A stretch of 38,257 bases of DNA from Hyphomicrobiales bacterium (GCA_021775575.1 JAJFHO010000173.1:1-38257), one strand, 5' to 3'. Shown: positions 1 to 7,917, counted from the first letter of the stretch. Notes: generated by a model not told the origin, from the letters alone. Numbers and translations: made by a program.

Positions 1-458
1 TCGATCCGGGCAGCACCTCAGGAAACCTGTTCCCGCGCGTTGTCTTCGCTCCGAAAGTCGGCGGCGATCTCGACAAATATTTCGGTAAGGTCGTCTACAC
101 AGGCAGCCATGAGCTTTCCTCCGTGGCCGTCATCAAGGGCAAGGTCGACGCTGCCTTCGTCGCCACGCATCGCTTCGATAATGTGGTGAACAAGGGTGAA
201 GCGAAGCTGGAAGACGTCAATATTCTCTGGAAGTCGCCCGCCATCCCGCAGGATCCCTTCGTCTATCGCAACACGCTGTGCGACGATTTGAAGGCGAAGA
301 TCAGGGCAACCTTTCTTGGGCTGTCTTCCGCCAATCCCGGCGAAAAGGCATTTCTCGATAACGTCAAATCCAACAGGTTCGTTGCCATGGCACCGAAGGA
401 CTATGATGTGATCCGCGCGTTGAAAAAGGCGAAGGACGCCCGGAAGAAGAAGAAATAG
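1..458 (+). CDS. phnD: Phosphonate ABC transporter substrate-binding protein, C-terminal part
   Basis: This is the 3' end of a gene cut by the left window edge. The open frame runs from base 3 and encodes 151 residues before a TAG stop. The visible part opens with the Ser/Thr-rich motif DPGSTSGNLFPR, which in PhnD-type periplasmic binding proteins contributes to the phosphonate-binding pocket. It continues with the second lobe (TGSHELSSVAVIKGKVDAAF). The C-terminus ends in a run of lysines. Downstream phnC and two phnE permease genes on the same strand complete an importer, which supports the call. The protein would act in the periplasm, delivering phosphonates to the permease. The ligand cannot be read from the sequence. 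The signal peptide and first lobe lie outside the window. Confidence 0.88.
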   Translation, partial: DPGSTSGNLFPRVVFAPKVGGDLDKYFGKVVYTGSHELSSVAVIKGKVDAAFVATHRFDNVVNKGEAKLEDVNILWKSPAIPQDPFVYRNTLCDDLKAKIRATFLGLSSANPGEKAFLDNVKSNRFVAMAPKDYDVIRALKKAKDARKKKK

Positions 459-471
459 CACTGGATCGTCG

Positions 472-491
472 TGCCGGTATGAAAACCGGCA
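472..491 (+). promoter_or_regulatory. Intercistronic stem-loop between phnD and phnC
   Basis: A perfect 7-bp inverted repeat (TGCCGGT at 472-478, ACCGGCA at 485-491) with a 6-base loop lies 14 bases after the phnD stop. No T-run follows, so it is not a standard intrinsic terminator. In binding-protein transport operons, hairpins at this position often stabilise the upstream message, so the binding protein is made in excess over the ATPase and permeases. That role is inferred from position only. Confidence 0.3.
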
Positions 492-570
492 TCGTTGCTG
501 CTCGGAAGAGGCGGGCGCGTGGCCCGTCGCTTCCGAAATTTCCCGAGTTGGATTGGAGCATTGGGGGCGC

Positions 571-1323
571 ATGTCTATTCTTTCGGTAAAGGACCTCAAG
601 GTGCGCTATTCGGCGTCCGGTCCGGAGATTCTCAAAGGTGTCAGCTTCGACGTCGAAGAGGATGATTTCTTTGCGATAATCGGACCCAGCGGCGCCGGAA
701 AATCTACGCTGATCCGCTGCATCAACCGGCTGGTCGAGCCGAAATCGGGCTCGATACTGTTGTACGGCACCGAGGTCCTGTCTCTCAATTCCCGCCAATT
801 GCGCCGGCTCCGCCGCGGCATCGGCATGATCTTTCAGGAATTCAATCTGGTGGACCGGATGTCCGTCATGGACAATGTGCTTTCCGGCAGACTTGGCTAT
901 GTCGGCAACATCACCGGACTGTTCCGGCTGTTCTCGAAAGCGGATATCACGCGCGCGCTGTCGGTGCTGGACCGGGTGGGGCTGTCCGACCATGTGGACA
1001 AGCGCGCCGACCAGCTGTCGGGCGGCCAGCGCCAGCGTGTCGGCATTGCCCGCGCGTTGATGCAGGACCCGAAGCTTCTTCTGCTCGATGAACCGACATC
1101 GAGCCTCGACCCGAAGATTTCCCGCGAAGTGATGGCGCTGATTATGGAGATTGCGGCCGAATACAAGGTTCCGGTGCTGTGCAACATCCATGACGTTCAG
1201 CTCGCCATGGAGTTTTGCAACAAGATTATCGGCCTGCAGGACGGCATCAAGATGTTCGACGGCCCCACATCGGAGATGAACACCAAAAAGCTGGATGAGA
1301 TTTACGCGATGGAGGTCCTCTAG
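571..1323 (+). CDS. phnC: Phosphonate ABC transporter ATP-binding protein
   Basis: This 250-residue protein has all ABC ATPase motifs: Walker A GPSGAGKST at residues 38-46, Q-loop Gln89, signature LSGGQRQ at 149-155, and Walker B LLLLDEP ending near residue 175. Its length and motif spacing fit PhnC, which drives phosphonate import with ATP at the inner face of the membrane. I placed the start at ATG 571 rather than an in-frame TTG 18 bases upstream, because the alignable N-terminus (MSILSVKDLKV) begins there and a GGAG lies 12 bases upstream. It follows phnD by 112 bases. Its TAG stop overlaps the GTG start of the first permease (TAGTG), so the two genes are probably translationally coupled. 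Confidence 0.93.
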   Translation: MSILSVKDLKVRYSASGPEILKGVSFDVEEDDFFAIIGPSGAGKSTLIRCINRLVEPKSGSILLYGTEVLSLNSRQLRRLRRGIGMIFQEFNLVDRMSVMDNVLSGRLGYVGNITGLFRLFSKADITRALSVLDRVGLSDHVDKRADQLSGGQRQRVGIARALMQDPKLLLLDEPTSSLDPKISREVMALIMEIAAEYKVPVLCNIHDVQLAMEFCNKIIGLQDGIKMFDGPTSEMNTKKLDEIYAMEVL

Positions 1324-2144
1324 TGGCCTCCGCGCAAGCAACAGCCGAACAGGTCGAGCGCATCATCGCGGCGCGCTCGAAGGCCAAACTTGTCCGTTCA
1401 TTGATCTATGCCGTGGTGCTGCTGCTCGTCGCCTGGAGCGTCAATACGACGATCATTGAAGACACCGACTGGGCCCGCATGGGTTCGGTCGCCAACGTTC
1501 TGGAATCGGTCGCGGAATTCATAGGGATCGATTGGGGCCTGTTTCCCCATCTTCTGGAGCCTGCCCTTGAAACAATCATGGTAGCGACGCTTGGAACGCT
1601 GCTCGGCGTGGTGCTTTGCGTACCCGCGATCTGGTTTGGCGCTCTTAACATTACGCCCTTCATGCCGATCACATATCCGTTTGCCAGATTGATGATGACC
1701 CTCAGCCGTTCCATCCATGAAATCGTCTGGGCGCTATTTTTCGTGGCGGCCGTCGGGCTCGGCGCTCTCGCCGGTGTACTGGCGATCGCGGTGCGTTCGA
1801 TCGGCTTCATCGCCAAGATGACGGCGGAGGCCATCGAAGATCTCGACCCGAAACCGGTCGAAGCAATCCGTGCCGTGGGCGGCAGCGAATTTCAGGTTTT
1901 TGTTTACGCCATCCTGCCGCAGGTTCTCCCCGTTATGGTCGGCGTCATCATCTTCGAGTGGGAAATCAATATCCGCCGTTCATCGGTCCTCGGACTGGTC
2001 GGCGCCGGCGGCCTCGGCCTGGTCTTTTTCCGACAGCTCAACACCTTCAACCATCCCGGCGTTACCACGGTCATTATCGCCATTCTGATCCTGATCCTGT
2101 TCGGTGAATTGGTGTCCTATTTCGTGCGGAAGGCGGTCATCTAG
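1323..2144 (+). CDS. phnE: Phosphonate ABC transporter permease, first subunit
   Basis: The predicted 273-residue membrane protein has several hydrophobic segments and a cytoplasmic coupling (EAA) motif, EAIRAVGGSEF followed by YAILPQVLP, typical of PhnE-type permeases in the BPD_transp_1 family. It starts at a GTG overlapping the phnC stop by one base. A second, related permease gene follows after two bases, so the channel is probably a heterodimer of the two products with PhnC attached. A charged, Gln-rich N-terminal tail of about 20 residues precedes the first membrane segment. The substrate is assumed from the operon. Confidence in the family is high; the specific phosphonate is unknown. 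Confidence 0.92.
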   Translation: MASAQATAEQVERIIAARSKAKLVRSLIYAVVLLLVAWSVNTTIIEDTDWARMGSVANVLESVAEFIGIDWGLFPHLLEPALETIMVATLGTLLGVVLCVPAIWFGALNITPFMPITYPFARLMMTLSRSIHEIVWALFFVAAVGLGALAGVLAIAVRSIGFIAKMTAEAIEDLDPKPVEAIRAVGGSEFQVFVYAILPQVLPVMVGVIIFEWEINIRRSSVLGLVGAGGLGLVFFRQLNTFNHPGVTTVIIAILILILFGELVSYFVRKAVI

Positions 2145-2146
2145 CC

Positions 2147-3004
2147 ATGTCCGTGAAAGCCGCCACACCAGCTCGCTCCGGCGCCAAGTCCAAACAGCCG
2201 CTGCGCGAGTGGAAGCGTTTCAGATTTCCGCAATCGCTGTATCGTTGGGGCGGTGTGCTGCTGGGGCTGGTGTTCCTGAGCTATTCGGTCGTTTATCTGA
2301 ACATCCCGCTTGAGCGCTTTTTCAACATGTTCGGCCGGGTCGGCACATTGGTAACCGAGCGCTACTATCCGCCCGAGATCGACTATATCACCGAGCCGGA
2401 TTATCTGGCCTCCGTCGTCGACACCATTCAGATGTCCTATCTCGGCGCTCTGTTCGGCATGATCATGGCGGTACCGCTTGGCTGGTTCGGGGCCTACAAC
2501 ATGTCGCCAAGCAAGCGGTTTGTGTATCCGCTCGCCCGGTTCGTGGCCATGAGCGCGCGCTCCGTCCATGAAACCATCTGGGCGATCCTGTTCGTCACCA
2601 TACTCGGCTTCGGCATGATGGCGGGCGTCCTGGCGCTGACGATGTTTTGTGTCGGCTTTGCCGGCAAGCTGTTCGCGGAAGAAATCGAAGCCATCGAGAT
2701 GGGGCCGGTCGAGGCCATCCGCGCAACGGGCGCAAACGAATTTATGGTCATGGTCTATGGCGTATTCCCCCAGGTGCGGGTCGCCTTCACCGGCATCGGC
2801 ATCTACACTTGGGATGTTGCCTTTCGCGCGGCAACCGTCGTTGGCTTCTTCGGCGCGGGCGGCATGGGCTGGTATCTGAAGCGGAATATTCTTCAGATCG
2901 AGACCTACCGGGTCTCGGCAATTCTGGTTTCAATTGTCGTCCTGGTGCTGATTGCCGAGGGCGTATCGGCCTGGGCGCGGGCGCGAGTGGCGAAAGCCAA
3001 ATAA
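2147..3004 (+). CDS. phnE: Phosphonate ABC transporter permease, second subunit
   Basis: This 285-residue paralogue of the preceding permease shares the same architecture and an EAA loop reading EAIRATGANEF then YGVFPQV. Paired phnE genes are common in phosphonate importers. The N-terminus is basic and Lys/Arg-rich before the first membrane helix. A glycine-rich stretch (GFFGAGGMGWYL) lies near the C-terminus, as in other PhnE proteins. The gene begins 2 bases after the first permease gene and ends the transporter operon within this window. The following gene is convergent, with only 17 bases between them and no clear intrinsic terminator. Confidence 0.92.
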   Translation: MSVKAATPARSGAKSKQPLREWKRFRFPQSLYRWGGVLLGLVFLSYSVVYLNIPLERFFNMFGRVGTLVTERYYPPEIDYITEPDYLASVVDTIQMSYLGALFGMIMAVPLGWFGAYNMSPSKRFVYPLARFVAMSARSVHETIWAILFVTILGFGMMAGVLALTMFCVGFAGKLFAEEIEAIEMGPVEAIRATGANEFMVMVYGVFPQVRVAFTGIGIYTWDVAFRAATVVGFFGAGGMGWYLKRNILQIETYRVSAILVSIVVLVLIAEGVSAWARARVAKAK

Positions 3005-3021
3005 CTGCGCCCACCGCTATT

Positions 3022-3900
3022 TCAGCTATCCCGCCTCTCCACGATCGATCCCGCGAGATTGAGGAACTCCCTGATCAATGGCCTGTTCCGCCGCGCCTTC
3101 AGGCAGACGATATAGGCGCGTGTAAACATCTCTGCATCGGTCACGCTCAGGGCCTTGAGTTCGGGATGCGGCGCGAATTCCGTTTCCGAGATAACCCCGA
3201 CGCCCAACCCGCGCACGATCGCTTCCCTCAACCCCTCCCGGCTTTCTATTTCGAAGGCGTGCGCCACCGCCACGCCCCTTTTGATGGCAGCGAGATCGAA
3301 TGCCTCCTGGGTGGTGGAACTGGCGGTGCGCATGATCATTTCTTCACCCTGCAATTCCTTCAGCCGAATATTGCGCCGGCCGGCAAGCCTGTGTTTCCGG
3401 TTCACGACCACAAAAACCCGATGTCTGTTGTAGAACACCGTATGGAAGGTGTCGTTGGCGCAGTCGCGGCCGACAATGCCGATATCGCCACGGAAATCCT
3501 CCAGGTCGCTCAGGACTTCTTCGATCAGTCCAAGGCGAACCGAGCATTTGATTCCAGGCCGCTGCTCGCGCAATGCCGCCAGGAGTTCCATGACGTCATA
3601 GGGGCCGACCGCACTGAACTTCAACTCGCCGACTTCGAGATTCCTGGCGGCCTTGAGGTAGGCAATGGCTTCCTGTTCGTGGCCGTAGAGATCGTTCGTG
3701 ATACCGAAAAGCGACTGCCCCGCCGCGGTCAAACGGATTGCCCGTCCCTTGCGGTGGAACAGCTCGACGCCAAACTGCGCTTCCAGATTGCTCACATGAG
3801 AGGAGATGGTCGGCTGCCCCACATTCAGTTTATCGGCCGCGCGGGTAAAGCCGCCCTCCGCAGCTACGTGATGGAACGCCTCAAGCCACTTTTGATACAT
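3022..3900 (-). CDS. LysR-type transcriptional regulator, probable phosphonate regulator
   Basis: This 292-residue protein begins with a winged helix-turn-helix at residues 1-60 (GGFTRAADKLNVGQPTISSH, then LEAQFGVELFHR and LTAAG), followed by the usual LysR effector-binding domain. It is divergently transcribed from phosphonoacetate hydrolase with about 110 bases between starts, the classical arrangement for a LysR regulator and its target. I therefore infer control of the phnA operon, perhaps with phosphonoacetate or a related metabolite as inducer. LysR regulators are known partners of phosphonoacetate hydrolase genes. I chose ATG 3900 because the conserved N-terminus starts there. An in-frame TTG at 3942 would add 14 residues and neither start has a strong ribosome-binding site. 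Confidence 0.85.
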   Translation of the reverse strand: MYQKWLEAFHHVAAEGGFTRAADKLNVGQPTISSHVSNLEAQFGVELFHRKGRAIRLTAAGQSLFGITNDLYGHEQEAIAYLKAARNLEVGELKFSAVGPYDVMELLAALREQRPGIKCSVRLGLIEEVLSDLEDFRGDIGIVGRDCANDTFHTVFYNRHRVFVVVNRKHRLAGRRNIRLKELQGEEMIMRTASSTTQEAFDLAAIKRGVAVAHAFEIESREGLREAIVRGLGVGVISETEFAPHPELKALSVTDAEMFTRAYIVCLKARRNRPLIREFLNLAGSIVERRDS

Positions 3901-4009
3901 TGATCCAATCGATGATTCGCCGGTCTTTTCCAATTTTACCAAATAACAGGATGAATGCTAGCCTGCTCTTCAAACGAGCCTAACGGTAAACAGAACAGGC
4001 GGGACGGAG
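3901..4009. promoter_or_regulatory. Divergent promoter/operator region, LysR regulator and phnA
   Basis: The 109-base gap holds two small dyads: CAGG-N11-CCTG at 3947-3965 and GCTC-N7-GAGC at 3965-3979. They sit next to an A+T-rich stretch (about 3931-3960). LysR proteins usually bind interrupted dyads of this size between divergent genes. Neither matches the strict T-N11-A form well, so the operator assignment is tentative. I see no convincing -35/-10 pair. Confidence 0.35.
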
Positions 4010-5266
4010 ATGGCTGCGAACGGAACTGAACTCAATGGCGTCACCTACGATATGCCCAAAGACCCGGTTGCGGTCATTTGTATCGATGGCAGCGATCCGG
4101 ATTATTTCGAGGCGGCGCGCGAGGCGGGCGTTATTCCCAATATAACGCGCTATATGACGGATGGTTTCTCGGCAATCGCCCATTGCGTCATCCCGAGTTT
4201 TACCTGTCCCAACAATATGTCGATCGCCACCGGCAGCCCGCCGAAAGTGCATGGTATTTCGGGAAATTTCTATCTCGATCCGAATACCGGCGAAGCGGTG
4301 GTGATGACCGGCCCGGAGTTGATGCGCTCGCGCACGATCTTCGATGTGTTGTCGAAAACGGGGGTGAAAACCCTGGTGGTGACCGCGAAGGACAAGCTGC
4401 GCCAGCAGCTCGGCAAGGATCTGGACGTTTCCCGGGGGAATGTCTGCTTTTCCACCCAGAACGCGGACCGCTGCACAATTGAGGAAAACGGGATTGAGGA
4501 CGCGCTTGGTTTCGTCGGACAGCCGCTGCCCGACATGTATTCAGAGGAGCTGTCTCTGTTCGTGCTGGACGCCGGCATCAAGTCTCTTGAACAGGATGAC
4601 CGTCCGGGTCTGCTCTATCTGTCACTGACGGATTATGTGCAGCATAAATACGCGCCGGACCATCCCAAGGCGCTCGCATTCTACAAGGCGCTGGACGAGC
4701 GCTTTGCGCGGCTGGAAGAACTTGGCGCCATAGTCGCGCTCGTTGCCGACCACGGCATGAAGGACAAATGCGACGCCGACGGCAACTACAACATCATCTA
4801 TCTGCAGGACTTGCTGGATAAGCGCTTCGGGGAGGGCAACACCAAAGTGATCTGCCCGATAACCGATGCCTTTGTCGGCCACCATGGTTCTCTGGGTGGT
4901 TTTGTGCGGGTGCACTGTTTCAACGGCGTAAATGCGCAGGACGCGATCGACTTCATTCGGCCCTTGGAAGGCATCGAGGAAGTGCTGGCGCGCGAGGACG
5001 CGGCGGAGCGGTTTGATCTTCCGCTCGATGTCGAAGCGGACGCGGTCGTAATCTCCGGCGAAAATTACTGTGTTGGCATGGGATGCGACGATCACGATCT
5101 TGCGGGCCTCAACGGCGCGCGGCTCAGGACCCATGGCGGTATTTCCGAGCGCGACGTGCCGTTTGTCATCAGCCGTCCGCTTAACGCCGGCTACCGCGCC
5201 CGGGCGACGTCGGAACAGCTGAAGAATTATCAGATCTTCGACTACGCCATCAACGGCACCAATTGA
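4010..5266 (+). CDS. phnA: Phosphonoacetate hydrolase
   Basis: This 418-residue member of the alkaline phosphatase superfamily should hydrolyse phosphonoacetate to acetate and phosphate with two zinc ions. Visible features in order: metal-ligand motif CIDGSDPDY (Asp26); nucleophile Thr65 in PSFTCPNNMSIATG; Asn86 in HGISGN; a lysine pair, Lys127 and Lys129, where substrate-carboxylate lysines occur in characterised enzymes; Asp208 and His212 in TDYVQH; Asp247-His248 in VADHGMKD; and a late metal histidine near His375 (THGG). These match remembered PhnA enzymes closely. ATG 4010 follows a purine-rich AGGCGGGA. The stop lies 20 bases before the alcohol dehydrogenase start, so the two are probably one operon. 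The hydrolase needs phosphonoacetate made by an upstream dehydrogenase. Confidence 0.92.
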   Translation: MAANGTELNGVTYDMPKDPVAVICIDGSDPDYFEAAREAGVIPNITRYMTDGFSAIAHCVIPSFTCPNNMSIATGSPPKVHGISGNFYLDPNTGEAVVMTGPELMRSRTIFDVLSKTGVKTLVVTAKDKLRQQLGKDLDVSRGNVCFSTQNADRCTIEENGIEDALGFVGQPLPDMYSEELSLFVLDAGIKSLEQDDRPGLLYLSLTDYVQHKYAPDHPKALAFYKALDERFARLEELGAIVALVADHGMKDKCDADGNYNIIYLQDLLDKRFGEGNTKVICPITDAFVGHHGSLGGFVRVHCFNGVNAQDAIDFIRPLEGIEEVLAREDAAERFDLPLDVEADAVVISGENYCVGMGCDDHDLAGLNGARLRTHGGISERDVPFVISRPLNAGYRARATSEQLKNYQIFDYAINGTN

Positions 5267-5286
5267 TCGATCAGGGGGAGAAGCCC

Positions 5287-6384
5287 GTGTCAAAACGAAC
5301 CGCGCGAGCGGCCGTATATGATGCGCCGAACACACCTTTTGTAATCAAGGACTATCCCTTGCGGGATGTGCGTCCTGACGAGGTGCTGGTGCGGATTTCG
5401 ATGTCCACCATATGCCGGTCCGATATCCATTCCTGGGAGGGCAGGCGGCCCAACCCGTGTCCCGGTATCCTCGGGCACGAGATCATTGGCATGATCGATC
5501 AGCTCGGCGGGGATATCGAGCACGATATGCGCGGCGATGTGCTTTCGGTCGGCGACCGGATCACCTGGACGGAATATTTCCATCACGGCCAATCCTACTA
5601 TCGCGACGTTCACGACATGCCGCAGAAATCGCACGGCGTGCGGAAATATGGCCATGACCTGGTGGCGGACGATCCGCATTTCCTCGGCGGATTTGCGGAA
5701 TATTGTTACGTGGTGCCGGGCACCGCCATACTGAAGCTGCCGGATGAGCTGAGCGATGAGGAAGCCACGCCGCTCAATTGCGGCGTTGCGACCATGGTGT
5801 CCGTGACGGAAGCCTCGGAGATTGGATTGGGAGATATTGTCGCCATCCAGGGGCTCGGCCTGCTCGGTCTATACGGTTGCGCGATGGCCAAGGCCCGCGG
5901 CGCACGCCGCGTAATCGGTCTGGACTCGGTCGGTGATCGGCTTGAAGCGGCAAAAAAATTCGGCGCCGACTTCGTCATCGATATCTCGGGGCGCAGCGAA
6001 GACGACGTCGTCGAAGAGGTGCGCAAACTCGCTCCGCCCGACGGCGTCGATGTCGTGATCGAAGTGTGCGGCGTTCCCGATGTGGTCACGGCAGGATTGA
6101 AGATGCTGCGCGTTGGCGGCCGCTACACGCTTGGCGGCATCGTGACGCCCGATGCCAATGTGACGGTCGACGCCAACATGTTCGTGAAAAAGTGGGTCAC
6201 CTTGCGGGGTATCCACAACTACCATCCGCGCCATCTGATACAGGCGCTGGACTTCGTCGTCGCCAATCGCGAGCGTTTTCCGTTCAAGGACATCGTTGAT
6301 TCCAAATTCAAACTTGACGATCTGAACGATGCCTTCAAGCGGGCCTCGGAACGCACGGTCCTGCGCGCGGCGGTTGTTCCATAA
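5287..6384 (+). CDS. Zinc-type (MDR) alcohol dehydrogenase, phosphonate-associated
   Basis: This 365-residue medium-chain dehydrogenase is sandwiched between phosphonoacetate hydrolase and an aldehyde dehydrogenase. Catalytic zinc ligands are visible as Cys43 (STICRSD), His64-Glu65 (GHE) and Cys165 (LNCGVAT). The Rossmann motif GLGLLG is at 189-194, with Asp213 ending the second strand, which suggests NAD rather than NADP. The region that normally carries four structural-zinc cysteines (about residues 98-124) has none. It resembles the family annotated as phosphonate-catabolism-associated alcohol dehydrogenase (TIGR03366, from memory). Start GTG 5287 is preceded by GGGGGAG at 6-base spacing; the upstream in-frame TTG overlapping the phnA stop is rejected. 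I infer oxidation of an alcohol phosphonate to an aldehyde. The substrate is unproven. Confidence 0.82.
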   Translation: MSKRTARAAVYDAPNTPFVIKDYPLRDVRPDEVLVRISMSTICRSDIHSWEGRRPNPCPGILGHEIIGMIDQLGGDIEHDMRGDVLSVGDRITWTEYFHHGQSYYRDVHDMPQKSHGVRKYGHDLVADDPHFLGGFAEYCYVVPGTAILKLPDELSDEEATPLNCGVATMVSVTEASEIGLGDIVAIQGLGLLGLYGCAMAKARGARRVIGLDSVGDRLEAAKKFGADFVIDISGRSEDDVVEEVRKLAPPDGVDVVIEVCGVPDVVTAGLKMLRVGGRYTLGGIVTPDANVTVDANMFVKKWVTLRGIHNYHPRHLIQALDFVVANRERFPFKDIVDSKFKLDDLNDAFKRASERTVLRAAVVP

Positions 6385-6401
6385 AGACGGGGCGGGCAAT
6401 C

Positions 6402-7859
6402 ATGGCGGCTAAAACTCCTGATCTCGGCTTCACGCCGAAGGGCTTGTTCATCGGTGGAGAATGGGTGAGCGCCAGTTCGGGCCGGACCATTACCAGCATC
6501 AATCCTTCCAATGGCGACATTCTGGGAGAAGTGCCGCTCGCAAGCGAGGCGGATGTCGACCGCGCGGTGGCCGCGGCCAGGGCGGCGTTCCCGGGCTGGG
6601 CCGGCCTGCCGGTTACCAAGCGCGCGGAATATCTCATTCGCCTGGCCGACGCGATCGATGAAAATGCCGGCCCTCTGGCACTGATGGACTCCGTGGACAG
6701 CGGCAATGCGATTTCGGGAATGCGCGGCGACATGAAATGGACGTCCGACACTTTCAGATATTTTGCCGGCTTCGTCACCGAGATGAAGGGCGAAACCATG
6801 TCGCGCGAGCCGGGCCATCTCAACCTGACGCTGCGCCAGCCTTATGGCGTCGTTGCCAAGATCAACCCGTTCAACCATCCCTTCCGTTTCTGCGCGGAAA
6901 AGGCGGCTTGTGCATTGGCCGCGGGAAATACGGTGGTGATCAAGGGGCCGGAGCAGGCGCCGCTCTCGAGTCTCAGGCTCGGCGAGCTGTGCGAACAGAT
7001 CTTTCCCGCCGGCGTGGTGAACATCGTGACCGGCGACGGTGCGACCGGCTCGGCCATGGTGCGCCACAAGGATGTGCCGCGCATCGGCTTTGTCGGCTCG
7101 GTGGAAACAGGCCGCATCATTGCGCGCGAAGCGGCTGAAGGTCTCAAAGAGGTGACGCTGGAACTCGGCGGCAAGAATCCGATCGTCATCTTCCCCGATG
7201 CCGATCCGAAGAAGGCGGCGGAGACGGCCGTCAAGTCGATGAATATGAACCGTCAAGGACAGTCCTGCTCATCGACTTCACGCGTGCTGGTGCATAGCTC
7301 GATGCACGACCGGGTCGTTGACGAGCTGGCGAAAATCGTATCCGCGATTCCGATTGGTTTCCCGTGGCTTGAAGGCGCCGAGATGGGGCCGATCGTATCG
7401 CAGCAGCAATATGACCGTGTCATGCGCTACATCGGTTATGGCGGCGAAGACGGCGCGAAGCTGCTCACGGGTGGGGGGAGACCTGACGATGACGACCTCA
7501 AGAAGGGGTTCTTCGTTGCGCCGACCGTATTCGATGGGGTGACGCCGGAGATGCGCATCGGCAGCGAGGAGATATTCGGCCCCGTCATGTCGGTGATGAC
7601 ATGGAGCGATTTCGACGAGATGATCGAGATTGCCAATGGCGTAATGTACGGCCTTACGGCTTCTATCGTGACCAACGATTTCAGCATGGCGATGCGGGCG
7701 GCCGAGCAAATCGAGGCAGGATATGTCTGGGTCAATTCGTCCGGCCGCTATCTCGGCGCGCCCTATGGCGGCTGGAAGCAGAGCGGCCTGGGCAAAGAGG
7801 AAAGCTTCGAGGAGCTATTGAGCTATACGCGCGTGAAAAACGTCAATATGCGCTGGTAG
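6402..7859 (+). CDS. NAD(P)-dependent aldehyde dehydrogenase, possible phosphonoacetaldehyde dehydrogenase
   Basis: This 485-residue ALDH-superfamily enzyme has catalytic Asn158 (INPFNHP), cofactor Lys181 (VVIKGPEQAP), general base Glu254 (LELGGKNP) and nucleophile Cys289 (RQGQSCSST). All key residues are present and the length is normal. It lies 17 bases after the alcohol dehydrogenase, so it probably belongs to the phnA operon. Its likely job is to oxidise phosphonoacetaldehyde to phosphonoacetate, the phnA substrate. The motif around the nucleophile and the C-terminal region differ from the PhnY type I remember from Sinorhizobium and look more like the betaine-aldehyde group. It may therefore be an independent recruit to this step. 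Another aldehyde substrate is possible. Confidence 0.85.
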   Translation: MAAKTPDLGFTPKGLFIGGEWVSASSGRTITSINPSNGDILGEVPLASEADVDRAVAAARAAFPGWAGLPVTKRAEYLIRLADAIDENAGPLALMDSVDSGNAISGMRGDMKWTSDTFRYFAGFVTEMKGETMSREPGHLNLTLRQPYGVVAKINPFNHPFRFCAEKAACALAAGNTVVIKGPEQAPLSSLRLGELCEQIFPAGVVNIVTGDGATGSAMVRHKDVPRIGFVGSVETGRIIAREAAEGLKEVTLELGGKNPIVIFPDADPKKAAETAVKSMNMNRQGQSCSSTSRVLVHSSMHDRVVDELAKIVSAIPIGFPWLEGAEMGPIVSQQQYDRVMRYIGYGGEDGAKLLTGGGRPDDDDLKKGFFVAPTVFDGVTPEMRIGSEEIFGPVMSVMTWSDFDEMIEIANGVMYGLTASIVTNDFSMAMRAAEQIEAGYVWVNSSGRYLGAPYGGWKQSGLGKEESFEELLSYTRVKNVNMRW

Positions 7860-7886
7860 CCGCGGGTTTGGTTGCGGCCGACTACC
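7855..7886. terminator. Possible bidirectional stem-loop between convergent operons
   Basis: GGTAG-CCGC (7855 onward) can pair with GCGG-(ccga)-CTACC (ending 7886), giving a 9-bp stem with a small internal bulge and a 10-base loop. It overlaps the aldehyde dehydrogenase stop and sits between this operon and the convergent cusA. No T-run follows on either strand, so termination is only suggested by position. Confidence 0.25.
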
Positions 7887-7917
7887 AGGCGCATGATCGT
7901 AATGTAAGACTATCTCA

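Noticed and set aside
364-1341. Minus-strand open frame (325 codons) opposite phnC
   Set aside because: It is antisense to an ATPase with intact Walker and signature motifs, and the translation has no recognisable domain.
2647-3903. Plus-strand open frame (418 codons) across the end of phnE and opposite the LysR gene
   Set aside because: It runs through two genes with clear family motifs in other frames and shows none itself.
1-7859. Complete 2-aminoethylphosphonate pathway (phnW-phnY-phnA)
   Set aside because: No aminotransferase is encoded in the visible region. One may exist left of the window, so this stays an alternative rather than an annotation.
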